A stretch of 64,000 nt of DNA from Pseudofabraea citricarpa (lineage: Eukaryota; Ascomycota; Leotiomycetes; Helotiales; Dermateaceae), in contig JAPWGK010000011.1 in assembly GCA_029641185.1 (NCBI GenBank), forward strand, positions 930,001 to 994,000. Reading direction: 5' to 3'. Below the pieces are notes generated by a model. The model did no database searches, was not told the origin of the DNA, and saw nothing but the letters and a program-made list of their open reading frames with translations. Position 1 is the first letter of the stretch. Every line of letters starts with the position of its first letter. Shown one piece after another: positions 1 to 10,236 of this stretch. A program made the position numbers and the translations under genes.

Positions 1-517
1 TATAGAACTGCTTGACTCCGAGTCAAAAAAGCGTGCAAAATCCTTGTATTTACAACAATCACTTTGCTCGCTTTATAATACTCTAACTCACCAACAAACC
101 CCACGACTCTACGCTGCGCTAGAATTCCAACAAACGAACAGCTATCTGCTCCTCCTCCTAGCACGTAATCTCCTCATCGACGGCGAGGCAACATATCTCT
201 CGCATGTCGCAGACCTGGAGGCTACATGGCACACTCTCCCAGGAGCCAAAGGTTCGCCTTACCCGTTCTCCTTTACAGAGAAAGAACGGCAAGAAATGGA
301 GGCAGACGTTGAAGATGCTGTGCGCGGTATGGAAGCCATGCGTGGGATCAGGGAGAGTATTGGCGAATTATTTCCTGAGCAGGGCATCGTGAGGCCAGAT
401 CAGTATGACGAGGCTCTAGACGCGCTGGCACAGATGAGGCACCAGGTTATTGACGTGTATGCGAGGAATGAGCAGGAAAGGGATGTGTGGCGGAAGGAGT
501 GGCCTTTTGGAACTTGA
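1..517 (+). CDS. C-terminal part of an APH-fold phosphotransferase (5' end outside window)
   Basis: The reading frame is open from the first complete codon (position 2) to a TGA at 515-517, with no ATG at the left edge, so only about the last 170 residues are present. The stretch LYAALEFQQT followed by a helical, charged tail (WHTLPG, YPFSFTEKE, VDEALD-like, YARNEQERDVWRKEWPF) resembles the C-terminal helical extension of the large fungal family of aminoglycoside-phosphotransferase-like proteins (kinase fold, substrates mostly unknown). The catalytic loop HxDxxxxN and the DxD/DWE metal motif would lie upstream of the window and cannot be checked, so activity is unknown. Two other APH-like genes lie nearby (2639-3616 and 13165-14547). 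The family call is by sequence resemblance from memory and is moderate. Confidence 0.6.
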   Translation, partial: IELLDSESKKRAKSLYLQQSLCSLYNTLTHQQTPRLYAALEFQQTNSYLLLLLARNLLIDGEATYLSHVADLEATWHTLPGAKGSPYPFSFTEKERQEMEADVEDAVRGMEAMRGIRESIGELFPEQGIVRPDQYDEALDALAQMRHQVIDVYARNEQERDVWRKEWPFGT

Positions 518-2055
518 GGATGCGACGCATGCTGGGTGATTTCTACTGAACCAATAATTTTCCAGTACTCTGCTCTATGTTTAACGTGAATCCTCTAAAA
601 ATGATACTTGTCCCTTACAGTAGACAGCAAAGCTGAAGGACGAGATAGGCTTACTAAGCCCTACGCATATCCATGCAGACATGCCACCTGAATGAGCGCT
701 GCTGTAACATATCCTGTTTTTGCTCTTCAAAATCGAGGCTACTTAAGACTTTGTTCATAATCCACCTCGGTTCTTGAGTTAGAAAAGAGACTTCGTCATT
801 GAATTTGAATGGGCGATGGTGGTTATACATATCTTCTTGTTCTCAACTACTGCAATTTTGTAGGATGAGGAACACCTCCATATCTTCCATGGTGCATCCA
901 AGCCTTAAAGCCCAAGAGCGGAACTTGTGCTAGGACCCTCGAGCTCTGCATCTTCAACAGGAAGGGAATTCGGTCGACGTTGGATATTTGTCAGTCTTTC
1001 CCGGCTATAATTTATCAGGATACAGGACCGACAGAAGAACCGTGGGAAGCTGAAAATCATGGCTAGCGTGTGACTGCTAGTTCTTTTTCCTTCTTCTTGG
1101 CTACGGAGAAAGATCGGTGATTTTAGAAAGAGAAGAGTAAACAAGAAAAGAGTAAAGGAAATTCATCTTGAAATCCGGAACTCATTAAATATGTAAAATA
1201 GTTGTCTTCTCATATTCTACATAATCGATTTCCTTTTGTCGTTAATTGAGGGAAATTCAAGCTTATTGCAATACACTAAATAAGTGCAGAGGAAATGGTC
1301 GTCTACTAATCATGTCATATTTTTTTGTGTAGCTCAGCAGCAATTTTCAGATCTTCAAGTACTTCTACATTAGGATCAATGTCATAGCTAGAGACCTAGA
1401 CTAATTTTGGGTTGTAGTAAGGCGAGTCTTTTATTTGGAGGGTGAGCACGTCAAGTCTTGGCCGTTGATCAGCTAATCAACTCTCTTTTCTTTGGTTGCA
1501 TTTCTGACTCAACTTCCGTTATTTAGGCAGAAGTAGGCCGGTCTATCTAAGGAGAAGCTGATGCGTCCAACCGCTGATACTGTTCTTATCTCATGGTCGA
1601 AAGTTGGGGAACAGAGAGAGAAGGATGTTTACTGTGTGGATCTTTCCCCGCTCTCGTGAGTCACTTGTTGGAGTTGGATTTTGGGTGAATTGTGACCACA
1701 TGGTTACCTAGAGGCGTTTTCCAGTTTCAGCTTACTGCATATTTGACACCCTTCCCACCCAATCAATGCAGCCATCACCAACAAGATCAGCTGATGAAGG
1801 CGTCCTATTGTAGCTTCACTGAGTGCCTCCCTTCCGTGCAAAGCCGCGCCAATTGAAGTGCCATACATGTTACTAGTTGGAGATGACTGGAGGGTACAAA
1901 AGTCTTTGTGGCCTTCTTAATGTTGCAGTGCTTTTGACCACAAACCCAATTTTCAGTTCCACTAGAAAGAAAAGCAAAAATCTTGAGCCTATCTTACACT
2001 CCTATACGCTCTCAACTACAACATCATCATACCTTATACCAAGCTATCTCCAAAC
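518..2055. other. Intergenic, no supported gene
   Basis: About 1.5 kb without a convincing reading frame. A 32-codon ATG frame at 1561-1659 runs into GTGAGT and could be a short exon, but no partner exon was found. The last 150 bases, rich in C, A and T, look like a fungal promoter and 5' leader for the small gene at 2056. Confidence 0.5.
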
Positions 2056-2175
2056 ATGGCTCAATCCACCACCATCGAGCTGAAGAATGAGAAGCGCTGC
2101 ACCAACAAAAATTGCACGTACAATAACAACACGAGCGTGACCACGTGCGAAGGCTGTGGAGCGGCAATGGAATGA
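2056..2175 (+). CDS. Microprotein with a RanBP2-type zinc finger (39 aa)
   Basis: A short ATG-to-TGA frame of 39 codons after a pyrimidine-rich leader typical of fungal genes. Residues 15-34 read C-x4-C-x3-N-x6-C-x2-C, which matches the RanBP2 zinc-finger spacing (C-x2,4-C-x3-N-x6-C-x2-C). The usual tryptophan two residues before the first Cys is missing and is replaced by Lys-Arg. RanBP2 fingers bind single-stranded RNA or ubiquitin in known proteins; which applies here cannot be told. A second exon is possible: a good acceptor (TTATCCATAG) at about 2245 is followed by a Cys-containing stretch, but I found no in-frame consensus donor before the TGA. The motif is clear; that it is a stand-alone gene is an inference. 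Confidence 0.45.
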   Translation: MAQSTTIELKNEKRCTNKNCTYNNNTSVTTCEGCGAAME

Positions 2176-2638
2176 ATTCTGCTTCAAGTATTCGAATGTA
2201 TGGATTCTTTGCTGTCATTCGTGATCAAAAGCTAATTATCCATAGTGTTGTTCATCTTACGAGTGTGCAGCCAGTGTGGATACAGCATATGCGGGTAGGA
2301 GGGAGGTGATATGAGGTTGATATCTGATATGTGGAGGATTTGGTTGCTTGGAACAAAGGAGCATCCACACGTTCATTTGCAAAGAACTCAAGGGGAGATT
2401 GTTGTCATAATCGATTGCGGGTAGTCTCGATGCTCTCAAAGTGGGAGGTGTATGTGCGTTCATATCCCTACAAGGAGATCCAGTAAAATCCTTCGCTACG
2501 GCTTAACATTCTTGAAGATTTCCATTACTGGCTATGACCGTTTGTGCAAGCAGCCTCACACGGCTAAGAATGACATTGACGGAGGCTAATATTGATTCAA
2601 TTCTGGCCACCAAAGAATACCATTTGGGCCACAAAAAG
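2176..2638. other. Intergenic between convergent genes
   Basis: About 460 bases between the 3' ends of the zinc-finger microprotein and the minus-strand APH gene. It holds the possible extra exon mentioned for the microprotein (near 2246-2300) and nothing else I can support. Confidence 0.5.
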
Positions 2639-3616
2639 TTAGCGGTTTATCCTACCATGATTCCAGTTGCGGTATATTATCTCTGCTGGTAGATAGCCCA
2701 TTGCCTCAAGTGCCTGGCCCAAAAGTTCACCCCACAATTTCGGCTCAATAGTAGTAGACTCGAGCCAAAAGGCTGAAGCAACAACAGGCTTAGTGGCTAC
2801 CCAGAATCGTGGGTAGTAGGCTGCAGATTCCCAATCTATGATTCCAGTAACACTCGGGTTGTCATCCTTTGATATCATGATGTTGGTTGGCCCAAGGTCA
2901 GCGTGATACAAGATGAAGGGGGCTTTAATATCAGGAGGAGGTCTGGTTGACATGTTCGTCATGTAGGCCAGGATACCTTCTGAAGAGAATGGGCCGAGTG
3001 TCCTGGGCAGCCAAGTCGGATGGGATGGTTGAGCACTCTCCATCAGCCGCGGTTCATAAACCCCACATCCAGTAACTGTTTCGAAATGAGATGATGTCAT
3101 TGTAGCAAGCTTGACGCAGTACCGTGCGATGGTATCGGCAATCCGTGTGCGTTGGCTTGAGGACAGCTGAGGCCATGCATCTTCCAGTGTTTGGCCGCTT
3201 ACCCGTTTCGTTATGAGAAAGGTTCGATTGAGGGTTTGATCAATCCAAGAATGGATAACTTCAGGGACAGGCACACCCGAGGCGTTCTGAGTCACGAATC
3301 GAATGGTATTGGCTTCGAGCTCTAACCCTTCACACCAAGCGTGTACTTTACAAAACGCATCATCTCCGATTTGCCAAACGGCAGCTGAGGTTCCTCCGGT
3401 ATGTATTCTGTCGGCTTGTGCATCCCCTGCTGAAGCCGAAAGATCATTTTCGTTTCGCCCTCTAAGATAGAAGGTGCTGCCTCCATCTTCCCAGCTAATT
3501 ATTGCATCGGTTGGTTTCAACTCTGGCTTCGTCACTTTTTCGCAGATGATTGATGTGCCCATAGCCCAAAGATGAGAATGAATTCGAGTAACAGACATGA
3601 CTATCGGGGGGGCCAT
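2639..3616 (-). CDS. APH-fold phosphotransferase, single exon (325 aa)
   Basis: An intact frame starting at the ATG at 3616-3614. The catalytic loop is HADLGPTN (residues 228-235, matching HxDxxxxN) and the metal-binding motif IIDWE follows at residues 259-263. A Val-Pro-Val-Pro turn at about residue 106 precedes helix C as in other APH-like enzymes. Members of this fungal family transfer phosphate to small molecules or have unknown substrates; nothing here indicates the substrate. Length is near the lower end for the family and the C-terminus, rich in Asn and Arg, is short. It faces away from the SRPK-like pseudogene at 4741-6253. Family assignment is strong; substrate is unknown. Confidence 0.85.
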   Translation of the reverse strand: MAPPIVMSVTRIHSHLWAMGTSIICEKVTKPELKPTDAIISWEDGGSTFYLRGRNENDLSASAGDAQADRIHTGGTSAAVWQIGDDAFCKVHAWCEGLELEANTIRFVTQNASGVPVPEVIHSWIDQTLNRTFLITKRVSGQTLEDAWPQLSSSQRTRIADTIARYCVKLATMTSSHFETVTGCGVYEPRLMESAQPSHPTWLPRTLGPFSSEGILAYMTNMSTRPPPDIKAPFILYHADLGPTNIMISKDDNPSVTGIIDWESAAYYPRFWVATKPVVASAFWLESTTIEPKLWGELLGQALEAMGYLPAEIIYRNWNHGRINR

Positions 3617-4740
3617 TTCACTATCACAAGTAAGTTATCTATAATAGGACTGTGGTTCAGGTCCGGCCTACCAGAACATGGCTTTGAGGAGCATACGTCG
3701 TTTAAATTCGGGATAATAAACTTAGCGTTATATATGGATAGTACACGCAATATTAAAGGTATAAGTATTCGAGGCGGCGTAAACTTATAGTTGTTAGTGG
3801 GGTTGGTGTCTCTGCACTCGGACGTGCCTCCAACACAAACGTCAAAATCACATGATCACATGTGGTTTTGACGGCGGAGCAGACTCCTCATTATTCATCA
3901 CTCCGGCGGCCGGAGAGGTAACTCTCGCGCGGCTGTAGTAGCGGATGGGATTATGCTGGGGAGCGGCCACGGGCGGTGGTCAGTGGAGGAGAAAGGTGGC
4001 TGCAGTGAAGCGTTCGTGCAGGCCGGCAGCAGCTCCTCGAGGGTTTCCTACCCCAACACAGCCTCGAATGGAGCACCCAGGTCCTGGAGAAGTGACAGAA
4101 CCTACAGCATAACATACAATCCCCAAAGAACACACAAGTCTACAGGTCTTGAAGATATGGACGGGAGAGAACGCTGTTAGGAAGGTTTTTCTTTGGGAGG
4201 GTCAGGGGGATCGTAGAATCACGGCTGCTGTGGCTAGCAGAGTTGTAACATGGCTTTATTGTGGCCGTAGCCTACGGAGTATCTGGGGATCGCAGACACA
4301 CGAGGACAAGCAGGTCTCCGAAGAGCCTGATATTTATGTCACAAACAAAGCATTTCTGTAAACGAATATTTATATATGCGTGGATAGGAGCCAGACCGCT
4401 CAGTGGAGGAGGTTGATGGACACATAAGTGTGTTGAAGTGTCGTGCATCTTCTTACGAAGATGCAGCTCGGTAACTGCGCCAGAGCTGAGCTATCACCGG
4501 CATAGCCATCCTGTTGGATAGGCTGGAACCGTGGATGATAAAATTAATCAATCAATCCATCACTCCTTTCTATGGATTTGGCTGTGGACCAAGTTCAATC
4601 GATATGTAATCGAGCCCTGCGGTTGAAGGAAATGAGGAGTGAAATTGTGTTGTTGAAATCCAATCCATTGGCAAACGTAAACGCCGAAGGCCTTCCTAAG
4701 CTGTTTGTTTGCACACCTCTTAAACCTTGCCAGCAATGCT
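3617..4740. other. Intergenic, no supported gene
   Basis: About 1.1 kb. Several frames of 60-75 codons have no recognisable features. A GC-rich near-palindrome, CTCCGGCGGCCGGAG, at about 3900-3914 contains CGG/CCG half sites of the kind bound by Zn2Cys6 regulators, but a functional site cannot be claimed. Confidence 0.4.
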
Positions 4741-6253
4741 TTACGTTGAGATTGGCACATCGGCTGGCTCATTGAATCTGCCCCGCAGCCAGCGATGTGA
4801 GTAAGCCTGTGCGGGCGTGAGCCGTTCCTCCGGAATCCAGCGGAGGACGCTGGATACAAAGTCAAGAAAATCATCTTTGTCATCTCCGGTCAGGGTTCTG
4901 GCAAGAGATTGCAATTTTCTCTCGTCAGGTAGTGGAACAGATCCCTTCCAATTCCCTGTAACAAGTTCATCAGGCTAGTCAAGAAGAGTAGTTTTGAGAC
5001 TTACCGTCGATATTCTAGTACTTGCTTGTTTCCTTGCTCCTTTTGAGGAACTCTAATGGAGGCGGTCCAAGAAGGGCGGTCATTGCTGCAAGGTGGTAGG
5101 TATTATTTAGCGCTTCTGATTTATTATCGTAAATTCGGAAAAGACTTTCTCGTTCAAGCAAATCCCAGGCCTAACGTAAAAGAAGAGTTAGCTAAAGAAA
5201 GGATAAGATCGTAAGATATAAGACGATATTTTACCAAAAGTCCTAAACTCCAAATATCCACAGACTTATCCCATTTCATATTAAGAATAACCTCGGGTGC
5301 CCGGTATGGTACTGGCATAGCATTTCCACTTTGTTCTTTACCGATACGTGCTTGCCCTAGGTCGCAAATAGTAAGTGGGCCTGCACCCCCTAGCATATAT
5401 CGCGAGATATAGGTAAACGTATCGCCAACCTGCTTTCTCGCAGAAGGAGTACGGACCTCGTCTTCTTCTACCGTAGAGAGAATTGAATCGTCGGTAATAG
5501 CAATAAGCAAGTTATCTGAGTGAAGGTCTTATCATTTGTAAGTTAAGGTATAAGTATTTGTTAATACGAACTTACCTGTATGGATTACGTCGGCATCGTG
5601 GAGGAAGTCTACCCCAATAAGTACTTGATCGAGAGCTGACTTGACTAAATTTTGCTGAAAGATATTATCCGGTTGTATTTCTTGAAAGGTTCTCAAACTC
5701 ATACCTAGAGGTGCCATAACAAAACAGTTGTGTTCGCTATTATTATTACTCTTTATCTTGAATGAATCTTCCAGCCGTCGAACGTATAACCGACCTAGGT
5801 GCTCAATAGTAACACCAGCCAAGTGCTTGTACACTACTAGCTCCCGATTGATTTTTAGAGTATTGATATGGACCTTTATTACCCAGTATGTCTGCTCCCT
5901 TAGGTAGGTCAGAATAAATAATAAACTCGGAAGGGAAAATAATACCTTAGATCACGACATAACCATACAGTCGAGCTTGTACCATAGCCAACCTTAGAAA
6001 CTACCTGATAGCGGTTCTTTAAGATCTCGCCAATCCGCATAGGATAATAGTGATCGCGGTTGTAGAAGGGAATTCGCTCCTCTTCTACCATTTGTGATAG
6101 ATCAATAACCTCAAACCCGGTTGCCTGAAATTCACGGGGTGGGAGTACCGTCGCTTGCATAGAGCATTGCCCCGAGGCCACGATTGTTCGAGTAGATGAG
6201 TAAAGGGACAGCCGCAGGGATGGAAACCGACACAAAAGGCGCCTGGCATACAT
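4741..6253 (-). pseudogene. SRPK-like Ser/Thr protein kinase with a premature stop codon
   Basis: Five exons join in frame with consensus sites: 6253-5946, 5898-5576, 5527-5235, 5170-5005 and 4955-4741 (434 codons without the internal stop). The order is right for a fungal SRPK-type kinase: a PMRIGEILKNRYQ lead, the glycine loop KVGYGTSSTVW, Lys in VIKVHI, the catalytic loop HTDLHSDN (created at the exon 2/3 junction), CDLG in place of DFG, YRAPEV, DIWSLGLLAWDL and a final PLPDERKL..HRWLR segment. Codon 360 is TAG (5017-5015), where the intact paralogue at 35434 has a Trp codon (EWFD); TGG to TAG is one C:G to T:A change. About 75 C-lobe residues would be lost. The sequence after the stop is still well preserved, so the event is recent, a polymorphism or a sequencing error. 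Substrates of the intact family are SR-type proteins in known cases. Confidence 0.8.
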
Positions 6254-7485
6254 TTTACTGAAAGGAAAACGTCGACGGCCTTAATTTAGAGACATGAGAG
6301 TCACGTGATCAAGCCGACCAATCCTGTGACCGGAACTGGGCGGCGTTTCGGCATCAGGCACTAAATGGAATAAACGTACTGGAGTTCTCTATCTCTTGGA
6401 TAGATCAAGTGCGTTCTGGATGTAAGGTTCGAGAGTAGTAATAGAACGTTACTAGTGAAAGTTTTCCTTTTAGTAGAGCGTTCCTTTGTATATTCCAAGG
6501 TTGTGAACTTGTGAGTCAGCAGAACGGCAGCTCCACATGTAAATCGCATGTGCTATTATTGTTAGGGGTGGGAGGGAGCGTTGGTGTGGTCAAAACGAAG
6601 GCCTGGGAAATGTGGAAGTATGGGAAAAGGGGTGTATTCATTTCTCATTACGCGACTCACTGTTACCTACGCATATTCAATGAAAGGCGCAGGAGACTGC
6701 CTCTAACTCTGAAGACTCAACTCTACCTTCGACCTTTGTATGAAGTCCCTGTCTTAAGCTTGACAATGGCTGATCAGATGTACCTTGGCCTAAATCAATG
6801 TCTCTCACGGTCGTTGTCTCCAAATACTTCCCTCCATCGCGTCCTCTACGAGTTATAATCGATATCCCGAGCACTTTACTCCAGCATTTCGACCAATCCG
6901 TTGAGATAGAGCTTGATATGGGGAAACTCATGGGGAAACGCAACCATTAAGCATCTCTCAAACTTGCGCGAAGGGCTATGGCTACTTGCTTTAACTCTGA
7001 TATCCCAATTCCCACGACTCATGAATGCTACCTGTCTAATCCCAAGAGTTGCAAATGGAGCCTTAAGGTTTATTTTGACTATTTGGTTCCTGACGGCGAG
7101 AAGAATCCTCCTGTAGTAAGCGTCCAGGCAGACCAGAATCTAGATGAGGATGGCAAACAAGGCTGAGGTACCGATGTACCATCCGATATAAAAACTTTGT
7201 TAACAAGGCAAACCTTGTACCTGTAACAATCAACGAGAAACATGAGTACTACACCACCAGAAAATACTCCCTCCTAATCCACCCCAGATTCCGCCCAGGG
7301 CTTAATTGAGCGTCAATCGCTCGCTTTGAGACCTTGAATTCTTCAATCAGAATGTGCTGTAGCGCCCGCTTATTCAAATGAAATTGGAGCATTCCAGAGG
7401 TAGAGAGTAGGATCTAGGTATTGCGTTGACGTAGACCAACTTTGAGCCGCATACGGTTCAGCAACGTGAGCTCCTGGTTTGAGGA
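6254..7485. other. Intergenic, no supported gene
   Basis: About 1.2 kb upstream of the SRPK-like gene and downstream of the PP2C gene. Reading frames up to 115 codons exist on the plus strand (6511-6858) but show no motif, no codon pattern like the neighbours and no splice partner. Confidence 0.45.
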
Positions 7486-8946
7486 TTAAAGATCTGGGAC
7501 GTTGAAGAATACAACTTGTACAGTTATATCATCTCGCAAATTCCGGGAGAAGGGAGGTTCAAAGGCAAGCCGGCCGGCGAGTAACTCATGGTGGTTTCCA
7601 CCCAGTGAATTACGCACCAGGTGCACGGCAGCGTTGTCATCTTGAATTGTTGTCCTCTCCGCCACGAACTTCCAGTTCACCCCTTTCCAAAACTGACCAA
7701 AGTCAAACGGTTCATATGTGGGCTCTGGTTTGCTGCTCGTATTTTGAGCTGCTCGTGACTCTAGCCATCCACCCACCAGGCCGACAGCCTGTTGACTGGA
7801 GAGCGTATCCCACATGCCGTCTGTTGCTATGATTAAGAAGGATGGTCTGCTGGGGTCGATCTTTGTCGTTGTCACAACCGGCTCGGCAGTTAGATACGGC
7901 GGTGTTCGAACGTCGAATTTTGGGGTAAGGGGTCTTGGACTGTAAAACTTCCTCTTCAAATCCATCTGTAATTCCAATGGCCACTTCCACCGACTGTCCC
8001 CAAAGGCGCGTGAAACCATAAGCCCTAGCACCCTTCCATCCTTGGATATGCCTTCTTCGCCAGGGTGCTCATTGTTGATTCTCGCAACCTCATCTGTATT
8101 GCTGCCGGTTTGATCCACTGATAAAGGAATGGCTTCCCACTTGCCATCCGGGGCTTGCTGTCCCAATACAGCTCTTGAATCACCTGTACATGCAACTTGT
8201 AATGTGCTTCTGGCAGGATCATACATAGCCAGCAAAGCGCATGAGCCCGCCCAGGCAGGGGCCAGTTTCTTCACCTTATCTTGAAGTGGTTCTTTACTTT
8301 GAGAGGTGGCCAAGGCTTCCTTGACAATAGCGTCGTCCAGGTCAACAAACGCTTGCTTAATAGCATTCTGAACCATCTCGTCGGATCTTACATCCTCTCC
8401 CGAGGCTGACTTAACATTGCTCAAGCTATATCGCACAAAAGGCAGGAGCTGGTTTTGGAGTAATGCTGCTGTCTGCCAGCCTGCATGGCCGTCGAAAACG
8501 CCCCAGGCCATCCACTGGTTTCCGTCGTTCCACGGCGATGGGAGCTTCCCATGTGTAAAGCGGTCCTCGCACACGCTATTTGAAGCTAATTGGGTGCCAT
8601 CGTATCTGTTGACGCCGGGGATTGTTTTGACCGGGAAAGAATATGACTCCTTCGATAAGATACGTGTTACTTCGTCCTTCGAAGGACCCGTGTTCAAGAC
8701 TAAGCGCCTTGTTGGTGGGCTCTCAAGATCAAGACCTGGAACTTCATCTGAGGACGCTGTTAGCCACCAGAAGGCTGGTGCAACGACCGCAGCAGCGCAC
8801 ACCATGTATGTAGTTGTCTTTTTTAATGCCGAACGTGAGACTGAGCCCTCTCCCGAAGGATAAGAGAAACTGCTGAATTTGGTACGCGTCTTGAAGATTG
8901 CCATGCTGCGACTAGGTCGCCCTCGAGTCACGCGCAACAATAGCAT
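7486..8946 (-). CDS. Mitochondrial PP2C-type phosphatase, pyruvate dehydrogenase phosphatase-like (486 aa)
   Basis: A single-exon gene. The first 40 residues are Arg/Ser-rich without acidic residues, like a mitochondrial presequence, followed by a hydrophobic segment at about 46-62 that could anchor it in the inner membrane. PP2C motifs appear in order: CEDR (126-129), VFDGHAGW (150-157), GSCALLA (near 234), TGDSRAV (254-260), SRAFGD (312-317), IIATDGMWD (372-380) and RDDITV near 472; the Asp residues needed for the Mn/Mg centre are present. This layout matches the yeast Ptc5 type that dephosphorylates the E1-alpha subunit of pyruvate dehydrogenase. Start is the first ATG; an alternative ATG at residue 15 would still keep the presequence. 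It shares a divergent ~0.5 kb upstream region with the gene at 9459. The phosphatase call is strong; the substrate is from family knowledge. Confidence 0.9.
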   Translation of the reverse strand: MLLLRVTRGRPSRSMAIFKTRTKFSSFSYPSGEGSVSRSALKKTTTYMVCAAAVVAPAFWWLTASSDEVPGLDLESPPTRRLVLNTGPSKDEVTRILSKESYSFPVKTIPGVNRYDGTQLASNSVCEDRFTHGKLPSPWNDGNQWMAWGVFDGHAGWQTAALLQNQLLPFVRYSLSNVKSASGEDVRSDEMVQNAIKQAFVDLDDAIVKEALATSQSKEPLQDKVKKLAPAWAGSCALLAMYDPARSTLQVACTGDSRAVLGQQAPDGKWEAIPLSVDQTGSNTDEVARINNEHPGEEGISKDGRVLGLMVSRAFGDSRWKWPLELQMDLKRKFYSPRPLTPKFDVRTPPYLTAEPVVTTTKIDPSRPSFLIIATDGMWDTLSSQQAVGLVGGWLESRAAQNTSSKPEPTYEPFDFGQFWKGVNWKFVAERTTIQDDNAAVHLVRNSLGGNHHELLAGRLAFEPPFSRNLRDDITVQVVFFNVPDL

Positions 8947-9458
8947 TGTTTCTGGAGATTGTGACGGATGGAAGGATGGCTGAAATACCTAATGATTTCA
9001 AGTTCTTCTCTTAGAGGTTGAAGTTCGAACTTGAAGTAATGAATGTAAGGGGAGATAGCGTCGTCCGGGTAACAGACACGACTATCGGAGGGGCCCTCTC
9101 AGCAACCTCGAGTATATCCTTGACATTCCCACCCCACTCCCTCCTTCTCACATTTCTTCCACTTTCTTATTATAAACCACAGACACGTATTTCAAAAAGG
9201 ACACAGTTGAAAAGGGTGCCCTTGACCACGCCTGGTCAAGTATATTTGTATAAATATCGCTTTCCGATATCCAGTGCTGAGTTGTACTTTCGTACAAGAA
9301 GGCGTTGTTAACATATCACGTGCCATTCGATAAGCGAAAAGATTTCGCTGCGTTATCGTCATCGCAGTCATGGCATGGTCTGGCGGGGTGAAGCATGCTC
9401 TTCTCTCCCTCAAAACGCAGCCTGTCCACTACTGCCAACTGCCAACGGCCATAGCATC
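8947..9458. promoter_or_regulatory. Divergent upstream region of PP2C gene and a small unknown gene
   Basis: A 0.5 kb region between two genes pointing away from each other. It contains pyrimidine-rich tracts (9110-9180) but no element I can name. An in-frame ATG at 9375 could extend the plus-strand gene by 28 codons. Confidence 0.4.
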
Positions 9459-10047
9459 ATGTCTGGTAGTGGGCGTACCACTGACGATGAACTCTCTGAA
9501 TTTGGTATCGCTACAGTAGGGAAAATCGACTCGAAGTTGGTCGAAAACGTCCGGCTAGGGCCTTTGGAGGTTCAGAAGCGACTTGTCCGGCAGACTGAGC
9601 TCAAATGGAACAGCGATTGCGACGCTGTTGTACGCAATTTCGAAACTGTGTGTGAAAAGGGCCAAAGAGCTGTATCCTATGCTAATGGAATGATAGAGAT
9701 TTAAACCAAACCTTACGACCTTGCAAGCAAAAACATGTCAGAATCGCCGATTTGTCTACTTTCACGAATTTCCAACATCCTCTGGCATCTATAGGCCCGA
9801 ACACGGCACGGGGAAGCATACAGTGGCGATAGTAATAAGGGACGGGCCCGGACCTCTCATTTGCAGAAGCTCCCATAAGTCGAACGAACTTGATTTAAGC
9901 GCAGTTGAACCGCCGTCTCCAATCTCCTCTGGCGAAGGCTCCGTGGTAGTCTTTGATGCGAGTATGGTACGGGAAGATCCTCCTGTGAAAGTTGCCGGCT
10001 GGGTTGGAATCCTCTTACTGTATGGAGAGGGCTATACGGGTAGTTGA
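9459..10047 (+). CDS. Hypothetical protein, two predicted exons
   Basis: Proposed exons are 9459-9647 and 9742-10047, joined in phase 0 by an intron with donor GTGTGT, a CTAAT branch sequence and acceptor TGTCAG. The product would be about 164 residues. The N-terminal part (SGSGRTTDDELSEFG) is acidic and helical. The C-terminal part has an HEF..YRPEHGTGKH stretch, then VAIVIRDGPGPL, SSH and GSVVVFDAS, loosely like the beta strands of a double-stranded beta-helix dioxygenase, but a metal triad cannot be assigned with confidence. The donor is not the best consensus, so the exon 1 end may differ. I do not recognise the family. Confidence 0.4.
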
Positions 10048-10236
10048 TCACGCTGAGAGAAGGAAATGAATTTGATATGCATAGCGTTTTCTTTGTTTGT
10101 TTTTGGAACAATGTCACAGATCACGGTGAGATGGGGTATACAGTGGACATCATTAAATTTAGTTTCTGACATGAGACTCAATTAACATGCCTCATGGATA
10201 CCACCAAACGGATGCCAAATCTTGACGCAAGGCACT

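Noticed and set aside
3900..3914. Zn2Cys6 regulator site in a CGG/CCG near-palindrome
   Set aside because: One short GC-rich match far from a supported start codon is expected by chance.
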